From assembly GCA_002429315.1 (NCBI GenBank), contig DIZC01000038.1:1-64000 (forward strand): 64,000 nucleotides of DNA. The letters run 5' to 3'. The notes under the pieces were generated by a model. The model was not told the DNA's origin, did not search any database, and saw nothing but the letters and a program-made list of their open reading frames with translations. The first letter of the stretch is position 1; every line of letters starts with the position of its first letter. This stretch comes from Alphaproteobacteria bacterium UBA6038. Its GTDB lineage: Bacteria > Pseudomonadota > Alphaproteobacteria > Micropepsales > Micropepsaceae. Below, piece after piece: positions 8,418-15,306 of the stretch. Both the position numbers and the translations under genes were made by a program.

Positions 8418-8618
8418 ATGTCAAAGAAAGATTATTACGTTGTCGGCAGCCGCCGGAGCACGAGCAGCGGCGGGAAGCGGGAAATCTTCCAGACTCTGAC
8501 GCTCGATGGCGTGAGCGTGAAATCCATGGATCAGGGCGTTTTCGATGGCGCCGTGAAGCGGGCCAGTGAGAAGCTCCGGCAGGTCGTCAAAGAGTCGGAT
8601 AGCCGCAAGACGGCGTGA
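8418..8618 (+). CDS. Small cargo protein of unknown function (66 aa)
   Basis: A 66-residue basic protein beginning MSKKDYYVVGSRRSTSSGGK. GGGGAGAAA lies upstream of the ATG. It looks like one small alpha/beta domain: a YYVV strand, an FQTLTLDGVSVKSM strand pair, then a charged helix AVKRASEKLRQVVKE. I do not recognise a family. Its stop overlaps the GTG start of the next gene (GTGA), so the two are translationally coupled and probably act together. This coupling is the best argument that it is real. Confidence 0.7.
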   Translation: MSKKDYYVVGSRRSTSSGGKREIFQTLTLDGVSVKSMDQGVFDGAVKRASEKLRQVVKESDSRKTA

Positions 8619-9283
8619 GCGAGCCACATCTTCCGGCCGTAACCCCAGCCGCAGACACTCCCTGCATCAACCCGATCTTCGAAAAGCTGGTCACGGAACA
8701 ATCGGACCAGCATCGAGAGATTATTGGGCACATCGCGTACACCCTTTACAAGCGGTCCAAGCGGGAATGGTGCAGGGAATTCCGTTCTGCGCATGGTCGG
8801 TTCCCGAATGCGGCCGACGAAGCCGCATATGTGGAAGGTCTTACCGAAAGCGTCCTGCAGAATTTTCGCAATGAAGCCGCTAGCATAATTTCCGAGTTCA
8901 CGGACTACGTCCGCGACCTTCTGTCCGAAGAGGTCCGGGAGGAGGTAGTATCAGGAGAAATCGGGCAAAACTTGCAGGCTTTCAGGAATGAAATGGCGAC
9001 TGGCCAAGCGGGCCAAGCCCTTCAACGGATTGAAGGAAATCAGCAGCGCTTCTGGCACGACGTGTTCATCGGCATAACTGCTGGCGTAGGATATACCGCC
9101 ATCCTCATCATACTTGTGTTCGTTCTGCGGTTCTTTGGCCTCGATATTTTACACGTTGCGGAGCGTGTGGAGCCTTCCATTCCTGCTGGCAGCACTGCCC
9201 AGTGCAGCGATGGTACATATAGCTTGAGTAAGCAGGCATGCCTCAGCCATGGCGGCGTGGCGAAGATGCTCAGTGGTTCCTGA
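8615..9283 (+). CDS. Cargo membrane protein with DUF3761-like C-terminal motif
   Basis: 222 residues from a GTG start overlapping the previous stop. Residues 1-150 are soluble and helical, with IIGHIAYTLYKRSKREWCREF and a C-terminal coiled-coil-like part. One strong membrane helix (about 152-175, GVGYTAILIILVFVLRFFGL) follows. The last 45 residues contain CSDGTYSLSKQACLSHGGVA, which resembles the Cys/His pattern of DUF3761 proteins. The likely topology is a cytoplasmic N-terminal domain and a periplasmic disulphide-bearing tail (inference). A cell-envelope effector or sensor is possible; no function is established. Confidence 0.75.
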   Translation: MSEPHLPAVTPAADTPCINPIFEKLVTEQSDQHREIIGHIAYTLYKRSKREWCREFRSAHGRFPNAADEAAYVEGLTESVLQNFRNEAASIISEFTDYVRDLLSEEVREEVVSGEIGQNLQAFRNEMATGQAGQALQRIEGNQQRFWHDVFIGITAGVGYTAILIILVFVLRFFGLDILHVAERVEPSIPAGSTAQCSDGTYSLSKQACLSHGGVAKMLSGS

Positions 9284-9353
9284 GCAACGAGAAGCCTCTG
9301 GCCATTTACTCCCGAACGAAGTATGCTTACCGCTAAGCATTCTCAGGATCGCC

Positions 9354-9581
9354 ATGCCTAAGGGACCACAAGGCCAGCGTAGGCCCGCAGATGTAATCGG
9401 CGCGGCCGTCATGGTGGGCAGGATCGCTACGGGAGAGGCTTCTGAAACTGTGCCACTGCCTAAGTCCGCCGCCGCCGAACTGGGCAGCAAAGGCGGGAAG
9501 GCGAGAGCGGCGGCCCTATCCGCGACAAAACGGAAGGATATTGCGAAGAACGCCGCAGCGAAGAGGTGGAAGTCTAAGTAG
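9354..9581 (+). CDS. Small basic KGG-type protein (75 aa)
   Basis: Begins MPKGPQGQRRPADVIGAAVM at the ATG at 9354, with AGGA upstream; an open frame reaches back to 9249 but the family start is clearly here. The C-terminal half, ELGSKGGKARAAALSATKRK and AAAKRWKSK, is the Lys/Gly/Ala-rich pattern of bacterial KGG-type and histone-H1-like small proteins. Similar proteins are frequent in alphaproteobacterial chromosomes and plasmids, without a known role; nucleic-acid binding is likely from charge. It ends 8 bases inside the 3' end of the convergent ImmA/IrrE gene. Confidence 0.8.
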   Translation: MPKGPQGQRRPADVIGAAVMVGRIATGEASETVPLPKSAAAELGSKGGKARAAALSATKRKDIAKNAAAKRWKSK

Positions 9582-10779
9582 CCCTTTTAAAGGGGATGAC
9601 GTCAGCCGTTGTGTCATTGCTAGGGCTAGCACGAAGCTTGGGTTCCAGCCGCACAATTTCAGCCTGTTGCTCTCCAAAGTAGCCGGGTGACAGCGAAGCT
9701 AACATTTCGACATCTGCGGCTCCCAAGCCGATATCCGTCTCCAACAGATCACGCCGCTTCTTGCGGCCAGCTTCGATTATGAGATCGAAACAGCGACCAA
9801 GGAAGCGCGGTTCTGATATGGGCGTGTCTTTAGGATCATCTAATGGTTCGCGCTTGGCCCAACCACGCGCGGCGCGATATTTCCACAGACGCTGTGCACC
9901 TGCCTCACTCAAAACTCCTAGCTGTTCAGCTCGCATAATCATCGCGCCTAGCGCGACCTTCCAACGCTTCTTTAGCGATAGAAATCCATCCAAAGAAAGG
10001 GATGGAATCTCTGCGGCAAATGAGTGTGGCGGCAACAAGAAGGCACCAGCAAAGTACTTTGCCTGATGTTCAATCAGCTCAAAATCGGTTTCGAGCTGCG
10101 CGCGCGTAACGCCACGATGAAGAGTCAGGTGGGCAATTTCATGAGCCAAATCCATCTGCCTGCGGAAGGCGTTATTCTTGTCACGCGCGAGTAGGATGTA
10201 CGGTCTATCATCGGCCCCACACCAGTTTGCCTGCCCATCGATAGTTGTTGATCCAACTTCATCGATGCCAACGACCACGCCAGCATTCTCCGCCAGCAAC
10301 ACCATATTGTTGATTGGCCCCTCTCCCAGTCTCCATCGCTTCCGCAAATCAGCTGCGATTTGTTCGATATCGCTGTCAGCAAGTCGCGAATAATCCGTAG
10401 GGCATATGGCCGCTTGGATATCTACAGGTGGGAATTCAAGTTCGTTCTGTAGCGTTGCGGAAATGTGCTGAAGCCAGCGCATTTTGGCGCGCTCTTTAGT
10501 CCGCGCTTTCACCGTAGCGCTCGCCAACGAGCGAAAGAATATTGGAGCGTCACCGTAATCTGCTACAGGTTTCAGAAAGTACGGGCGGTGCACGCCCAAT
10601 GCATCCGCGAGCTTTGTTAGTTGCTCTCCACCTGGCTTGCGTTCGCCACGCTCCCATCTCGATATGGTTGGTGTCACAACACCAAGCGCTTCCGCGATCT
10701 GGCCCTGTGTGATGTTGCGAGCATCGCGCGCAAGCGATAATCGCTCTCCCACGAATCCCTCAATGTTCGGTTGCGCCAT
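9574..10779 (-). CDS. XRE-family HTH / ImmA-IrrE metallopeptidase fusion
   Basis: A 401-residue protein from the ATG at 10779, preceded by CAGGGAGATC. Residues about 8-68 form a Cro/C1-type helix-turn-helix (ITQGQIAEALGVVTPTISRW). Residues about 165-260 form an ImmA/IrrE peptidase domain with the zinc motif HEIAH (213-217) and a downstream Glu in ELIEHQAKYFAGAFLLP. About 140 residues of unassigned C terminus follow. Such proteins are regulators or antitoxins that cleave or bind a partner, common in mobile elements and in toxin-antitoxin-like defence pairs. It lies 34 bases downstream of the unknown gene at 10814-11590 in the same direction, so the two probably form an operon. Confidence 0.88.
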   Translation of the reverse strand: MAQPNIEGFVGERLSLARDARNITQGQIAEALGVVTPTISRWERGERKPGGEQLTKLADALGVHRPYFLKPVADYGDAPIFFRSLASATVKARTKERAKMRWLQHISATLQNELEFPPVDIQAAICPTDYSRLADSDIEQIAADLRKRWRLGEGPINNMVLLAENAGVVVGIDEVGSTTIDGQANWCGADDRPYILLARDKNNAFRRQMDLAHEIAHLTLHRGVTRAQLETDFELIEHQAKYFAGAFLLPPHSFAAEIPSLSLDGFLSLKKRWKVALGAMIMRAEQLGVLSEAGAQRLWKYRAARGWAKREPLDDPKDTPISEPRFLGRCFDLIIEAGRKKRRDLLETDIGLGAADVEMLASLSPGYFGEQQAEIVRLEPKLRASPSNDTTADVIPFKRAT

Positions 10780-10813
10780 TAACCGATCTCCCTGCCTGCC
10801 ATGTCGTGATTCT

Positions 10814-11590
10814 TTATTTCTTGCGGTCTGCTTGGTCGTCGGTGTTTGGCACGCGAAGTTTGGGGAAAGCCTTGTCAGGAATAAGCTCACCAACCGGCCG
10901 GATTGGCGTCGGACCACCGGCATCGATCCCCTGCAACGACGCACAGGCCCGGGGGATCGATATCCAACTCAGCCATCGATCCATAGCCGCAGACATGACC
11001 CCGAGCGCTAACTCTGCGGGAACCGTAGGGTCTGTATTGCATGGCACAGAGACCATGCAGCCGAGATATGCCAACTCTGTTGCCCCACGTGATGATCCTT
11101 CTTCCTGAAAGAGGCGCGACTGAGGATCGATGTCTTCGTTCGGTTGGCTCAATAACCTGCGCGTGGTGGACTTACGCGGGAGCGCCCCCGGCGCTCGAAC
11201 TTTCAAACTAATAAGAGCAAAATGCCCCACTCTTGCGACCATAAAGAACCCGCCCTTGGGATTTGTCGGGAGCGGCATACAGCCAACGCCGCTTTCACTC
11301 GCTGCGGTCGCCAGCGCATTTTCGCCCAGGTGATATCTCAGCTGGCCGCGTATCTGCGGAAGGTGGCCCTTTGAGGCTGCCCGAACCTTCGCATCGCGAG
11401 CAGCATCGGCCCAAGAGGATGTCCGGTGCTCAGACCAACGCAAAAGGAAGTTTCTCGCATTTTCAGGCGTAGCGCCACCGAGCAGCGACAGAATGATCTC
11501 ATCCACAGAAAGCCCCAAAATTGACATTTCCAATTCATGCAAAATAGCAGAAAAAGTTTCCACCGCAAGAGCAATTCGGTGAAAATTCAT
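10814..11590 (-). CDS. Unknown protein paired with the HTH-ImmA/IrrE gene
   Basis: 258 residues from the ATG at 11590 (MNFHRIALAVETF); the next in-frame ATG, 21 codons later (MSILGLSVDEII), has a better upstream TTGGA and may be the true start. No known domain is evident. The N-terminal part is helical (SVDEIILSLLGGATPENARN FLLRW); the middle has ARVGHFALISLKVRAPGAL, and later NTDPTVPAELALGVMSAAMD looks like the conserved core. There is no signal peptide or membrane helix. Position first in an operon with an HTH-ImmA/IrrE protein suggests the effector or toxin half of a two-gene module. That is inference from context only. Confidence 0.72.
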   Translation of the reverse strand: MNFHRIALAVETFSAILHELEMSILGLSVDEIILSLLGGATPENARNFLLRWSEHRTSSWADAARDAKVRAASKGHLPQIRGQLRYHLGENALATAASESGVGCMPLPTNPKGGFFMVARVGHFALISLKVRAPGALPRKSTTRRLLSQPNEDIDPQSRLFQEEGSSRGATELAYLGCMVSVPCNTDPTVPAELALGVMSAAMDRWLSWISIPRACASLQGIDAGGPTPIRPVGELIPDKAFPKLRVPNTDDQADRKK

Positions 11591-11592
11591 GC

Positions 11593-11621
11593 TTGACGCT
11601 AAGCAAAGAAGTTCATATATT
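11593..11621 (+). promoter_or_regulatory. Sigma-70-type promoter of the transposase
   Basis: TTGACG at 11593-11598, a 17-base spacer and TATATT at 11616-11621. The expected start site coincides with the transposase ATG at 11628, so the transcript may be leaderless. It occupies the 37-base gap between two divergent genes. Confidence 0.6.
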
Positions 11622-11627
11622 AGGGGC

Positions 11628-12650
11628 ATGAAAAAGCTGCCCCTCGCCAAGCGCGCCCAAATCCTATCGATGCTCGTGGAAGGCTCCAGCATGCGGTCCA
11701 CTGCCCGCGTGGCTGAGGTGTCCATAAATACTGTGACCAAGCTGTTAGAGGATGCTGGCGCGGCAGCCATCGACTTTCACGACCGCACCGTGCGCGGGCT
11801 CAAGACCGCAAACTTACAATGCGATGAAATTTGGTCATTCTGCTACGCGAAGCGCCGGACAGTCCGCGAAATGCCGGAAGGCAAGTACCGTCCCGGCGCT
11901 GGGGATGTCTGGACCTTCACCGCACTGGACCGCGACTCCAAGATGATCGTGAGCTGGTTTGCCGGAAGCCGCGATACCGCTTGCGCCAAGGCGTTCCTAC
12001 AGGACACAGCGAGCCGAATTGATACGCCGGTCCAGATCACCACGGACGCATGGCCGGGATACCGCGATCTCGTATCAGAGATATTCCCGCTGGATGCATC
12101 CTACGGCCAAGTGAAGAAGGTTTTCAGTGAGACGCCGGACAAGGGACCGGCCCGCAAATATAGCCCCGGCATATGCGTTGGCTCAGAGCGGAAAACCATC
12201 TTCGGCAATACCGATCACAATAAGATTTCCACCAGCCATGTTGAAAGGCAGAACCTCAACATGCGCATGGGAATGCGGCGGTTCACGCGCCTAACGAACG
12301 CATTCAGCAAAAAATTCGACAATCACTGCTACGCGCTCGGGCTCTACTTCCTGCACCACAATTTCTGCCGGACGCACAAGACGCTCGGCACCACGCCAGC
12401 TATCGCCGCAGGGCTCACGACTGAAAAGCTGACCATGGAAGATGTTGTGCGCATTCTCGATGCCTTCCATCGCCCAACACCCACGTTCAAGATCGTGGCG
12501 GCCAAGGATGGCGGCTATCGCGTTTCGATGGACCCTAACGCCTATGCGCCGAAGATGAACGTGAGCGGATTTGGCTCCGAGGCAGAGGCTCAAGAGTGGA
12601 TCGCCTCAAAGTCTGAGGCTTGGTTTGCCGATGTCTGCGCAAGGGTCTGA
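11628..12650 (+). CDS. IS1-family transposase (single-ORF type)
   Basis: 340 residues starting MKKLPLAKRAQILSMLVEGS, an N-terminal HTH (about 1-45) followed by an IS1-type DDE domain. Likely catalytic residues are Asp66 in QCDEIWSF, Asp140 in TTDAWPGY and Glu206 in SHVERQNL, the last followed by the typical RRFTRLTNAFSKK. It is one uninterrupted frame, as in the ISMhu11-like branch, instead of the frameshifted insA/insB of IS1. The stop codon (12648-12650) lies inside the right terminal repeat. Its ATG is only six bases after a strong -10, with AGGGGC as the only candidate ribosome site. All motifs look intact, so the element may be active. Confidence 0.93.
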   Translation: MKKLPLAKRAQILSMLVEGSSMRSTARVAEVSINTVTKLLEDAGAAAIDFHDRTVRGLKTANLQCDEIWSFCYAKRRTVREMPEGKYRPGAGDVWTFTALDRDSKMIVSWFAGSRDTACAKAFLQDTASRIDTPVQITTDAWPGYRDLVSEIFPLDASYGQVKKVFSETPDKGPARKYSPGICVGSERKTIFGNTDHNKISTSHVERQNLNMRMGMRRFTRLTNAFSKKFDNHCYALGLYFLHHNFCRTHKTLGTTPAIAAGLTTEKLTMEDVVRILDAFHRPTPTFKIVAAKDGGYRVSMDPNAYAPKMNVSGFGSEAEAQEWIASKSEAWFADVCARV

Positions 12651-12659
12651 GACACTACC
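12637..12659 (-). repeat. Right terminal inverted repeat of the transposon
   Basis: Perfect reverse complement of 8006-8028, ending GTCTGAGACACTACC and abutted by the target duplication TATCTTGT at 12660-12667. The last codons and stop of the transposase are inside it. Confidence 0.95.
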
Positions 12660-12807
12660 TATCTTGTAGTCGGTATGTTCCCATTCTCCATATGCTGATT
12701 TCGGCCGGCCGTGCCCTTCCCAAACGAACAGAGTTGTTCGTGCCGATGAAAAGGCGGGTCGTCGCGTTGTTTTCAAATTTTTTGCGCGAAGCGGCGCCTA
12801 GCAGTAC

Positions 12808-14298
12808 CTACTCCGCCGCGGCACGACGGGTAAACTGTTCGAGCAAGCCGGACGGCACCGCGAGCAACGCCACTTCGCCGCTCGCGCGCAACGACGGTTC
12901 GGACGCCAGCTGGCCGCTGGCATTGCGGCGCGCCGCGATGGCTGCACCCGGATGCCAGGTGCGCGGTTTCGCCCGCAGCATCTTCTCCAGGAATGCTTCG
13001 CGCCGGCGCGGCTCCTCGATTTCCTGCGCCACTTCGCGGCACAGCTGTTCGTAGGTCTGGGTGCGATCGCCCGCGCGCATCACCGCGAGCTTCGCATATG
13101 GCCCGATGATCAGAGATAGCTCATCCGCCAGCCGCGTGATGGCAGCGGTCGGCCCCAGCCGCTCCACGGCCAGTTGCGGCTGCGCGCTGGCGATCTCCGG
13201 CGTCAGATCGAACTCCGGCACTTCGTAAGCTTCGCCGCGCAGCAGCAGATAGCGCCAGCCGTCGCTCCACTCCGGCATGATGAGGCGTTCGTCCGGCGCG
13301 TAGAGCAAAAGGCGCGATTCCTTCGCGGCGCTTTCCGCAGCGTCCGGCGAAAAGCCTGCGGGCAGGGCGCGCGCGATGTCGGGCGCGAGCCCCTTCGCGT
13401 CCTGCAGCTTGCTGTCGAGATTATCCTGCGCAGTGGCGGACAATGCGCAAGCGGTAGGATGCGGAAAGGCGATGCGGTTGCGCTGGAACGAATACCAGAT
13501 GCGGCGCACGATCTCGCCTTCGATCAATGTCCGCTCGCCGTAGCTGCGCGTCCAGTAGTGGATGCGGAAACGTACCGATTCCTGCTCCGGCTCGAAGCTG
13601 ATCGGCGCAACGGCAATCGGCCGGCTCTTGTCGACCAGCGCGAGATCGGACACCAGTTCACGCGTGAGGTCGCAGATCTGCTGCGGCGGGTGATCGATCG
13701 GCCCAAGGAAATTGAATTCAGCGCGGTGCGCATCGCTCGCGCGCAGCACTTCCGTGGATGCCTCGGTAAGCTTCGCATTTGGAATCACCATCAGCCGGCC
13801 ATCGGGGCGCCGCCCAATCGCGGCGCGCCAGTTCATGGATTCGATGCGGACCGTCTCATTGTCGAGCAGCACGCAGTCGCCGACATGCACCGCGCGATCG
13901 GCATGCAGCGCGAGCCCGGCGATCATGCTGGAAAGGGTGGGCTGCATGGCGAAGCCCACCGCGGCCGTGACGATGGCGGAGGTCGTGAGCACCGCGGTGA
14001 GATCGAGACCGAAATAGCGCAGGGTGGCGAAGCTCGCCGCAAAGGTAAGCAGCGCATAAACGATGACGCGCTGGAACCCCGTGGCCGGGGTGCCGGTGAG
14101 GCTGGCGGCAAGGCTGAGGAGAAGCTTTCCCGCAAGCATCACCGCCAGGATCGCGGTGGCAACAATGGCGGCGGACTCAAGCACCCTGTGCGCGAGCCCC
14201 ACGCCCAGCACCGGATCGGTTTCGGTCACGAGCGCAATGGCCCACAACACTGCTGCGAAAATGAGGGCGGGGACGAGCGCCGTGCGCGAAAGAGTCAT
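12808..14298 (-). CDS. MscS-family mechanosensitive channel with degenerate cNMP-like C terminus
   Basis: 496 residues. Four hydrophobic helices (about 7-25, 43-63, 78-98, 105-130) lead into the MscS pore/beta region, ALVSSAIVTAAVGFAMQP-like and ALHADRAVHVGDCVLLDNETV (about 110-150). The alpha/beta vestibule follows to about 300. Residues 310-360 (ESRLLLYAPDERLIMPEWSD and YLLLRGEAYEV) resemble a degenerate cyclic-nucleotide-binding fold, which MscS relatives often carry; ligand binding is doubtful. The start overlaps the stop of the upstream haem-sensor gene as ATGA. Likely role: inner-membrane osmotic or signal-gated channel. A weak hairpin beyond the stop (12732-12747, then T's on the minus strand) may terminate the operon. 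Confidence 0.9.
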   Translation of the reverse strand: MTLSRTALVPALIFAAVLWAIALVTETDPVLGVGLAHRVLESAAIVATAILAVMLAGKLLLSLAASLTGTPATGFQRVIVYALLTFAASFATLRYFGLDLTAVLTTSAIVTAAVGFAMQPTLSSMIAGLALHADRAVHVGDCVLLDNETVRIESMNWRAAIGRRPDGRLMVIPNAKLTEASTEVLRASDAHRAEFNFLGPIDHPPQQICDLTRELVSDLALVDKSRPIAVAPISFEPEQESVRFRIHYWTRSYGERTLIEGEIVRRIWYSFQRNRIAFPHPTACALSATAQDNLDSKLQDAKGLAPDIARALPAGFSPDAAESAAKESRLLLYAPDERLIMPEWSDGWRYLLLRGEAYEVPEFDLTPEIASAQPQLAVERLGPTAAITRLADELSLIIGPYAKLAVMRAGDRTQTYEQLCREVAQEIEEPRRREAFLEKMLRAKPRTWHPGAAIAARRNASGQLASEPSLRASGEVALLAVPSGLLEQFTRRAAAE

Positions 14299-15182
14299 GA
14301 TTTGCCTCCGAGCTGCGCCAGCGCCTTGGCGAGACTCACTCGCAAGCGCTGGATGGCATCGGCGAGTACCCGGATTTCATGCGCGCCGGCGGCCGGCAGC
14401 TCCGGCCTCTCGGAGGTTGAGCGGCTGGCCTGGTCGGCGGCTCCAGCCAGCCGGTCGAGCGGCGCGGCCACCGTCGCTTCCATGGCCGCCGTCAGCGCGA
14501 AATACGCGATGGTAAAGATGAGCGCGAGACCGCCCATCAAGATAGCGACCAGCTCAAGCGTGCTGCGGAACTGCTGCGTCACCGGAACCGTCAGAAGCTG
14601 CACGCCGACAATATCGCCCAGCCTCCAGCCGAATCCGTTGTTGGGCCCATACTTCGCCACCATGGCTTTCGGCGCCCGCGCCGGGGTGTCATGGCAGATG
14701 ATGCATTTGGCGTCTTTGATCTGGATCGGCCGCGCCAGATAGAACAGCCGCTGGCCGCGCTGATCCAGAATGCCGCGCAATTCCTTGAGCTTGGAATCGT
14801 TGCGGAACTGCCGGATGAGATCGACTTCGAATGGGCCGGCGCGATCGCTGACAGAGGTCGGGTTGAGCGCGGCTTCGTGATAGGTATAGGCGCTGTCGCC
14901 GGCGCTCACGCTGCGGAACACGGTCTGCGCCGCAAAGGCGGGCACCGTCTCTTCGTGGAAGACCGCATCGTTCAGCTTGGCGAGGTTGGGCAGGATGTGC
15001 TGGGTGGTGTACCCGCGGATCGCCATGGCGGACGAGAGCAGAAGGCGGGCTTCGTCCTCAGCGTCGTTCATCGCGGCGTTCTTGAGCAGCAGGTAGAAGC
15101 CGCCGCCGCCCCCGAACAGCGCGATCAGGAACACGATCAGCAGATTGCGGCGGATCACGCCGCGAATGGTGGGGACGGTCAT
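14295..15182 (-). CDS. DUF3365 (Tll0287-like) haem-binding membrane sensor with HAMP
   Basis: 295 residues from the ATG at 15182. An N-terminal membrane helix (about 10-32) is followed by a periplasmic DUF3365 domain containing the c-type haem motif CIICH (about residue 163, DAKCIICHDTPA), a second membrane helix (about 208-232) and a HAMP-like tail. DUF3365 domains bind haem c and are thought to sense redox state or gas ligands. The protein has no kinase or methyl-accepting domain; it is instead coupled by ATGA to the MscS channel gene, suggesting that the pair works as sensor plus channel (inference). Confidence 0.87.
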   Translation of the reverse strand: MTVPTIRGVIRRNLLIVFLIALFGGGGGFYLLLKNAAMNDAEDEARLLLSSAMAIRGYTTQHILPNLAKLNDAVFHEETVPAFAAQTVFRSVSAGDSAYTYHEAALNPTSVSDRAGPFEVDLIRQFRNDSKLKELRGILDQRGQRLFYLARPIQIKDAKCIICHDTPARAPKAMVAKYGPNNGFGWRLGDIVGVQLLTVPVTQQFRSTLELVAILMGGLALIFTIAYFALTAAMEATVAAPLDRLAGAADQASRSTSERPELPAAGAHEIRVLADAIQRLRVSLAKALAQLGGKS

Positions 15183-15306
15183 GACCAATGCCCTGAAGCA
15201 AATCGGTTATACCATCCGATACGGGTCGGCCGTGCACAAGGGCGTCCGGCGGATTGCGGCCAGCGGAAAAAATGTTTCAATTGCGAATGCCGGAGAAGGA
15301 GCCGCG

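Larger units (their letters stand above)
8006..12659 (+). mobile_element. IS1-family cargo transposon (4,654 bp), intact
   Basis: Perfect 23-bp inverted terminal repeats (8006-8028 and 12637-12659, outer sequence GGTAGTGTCTCAGAC) are flanked by an 8-bp direct duplication TATCTTGT (7998-8005 and 12660-12667). Inside are a single-ORF IS1-family transposase next to the right end and about 3.6 kb of other genes. IS elements of this transposase type are normally around 1.2 kb with one gene, so most of this element is cargo. The exact target duplication and undamaged ends indicate one transposition event and little decay since. Strand is given by the transposase. Confidence 0.93.

Noticed and set aside
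8006..12659. Integrative element, prophage or integron as the identity of this region
   Set aside because: No integrase, att-type core at a tRNA or phage genes; the paired terminal repeats, 8-bp duplication and IS1-type transposase explain it.
7985..12690. LexA box split by the transposon
   Set aside because: Rejoining the flanks without the element and one TATCTTGT does not create GTTC-N7-GTTC; the true box is at 7899-7913.
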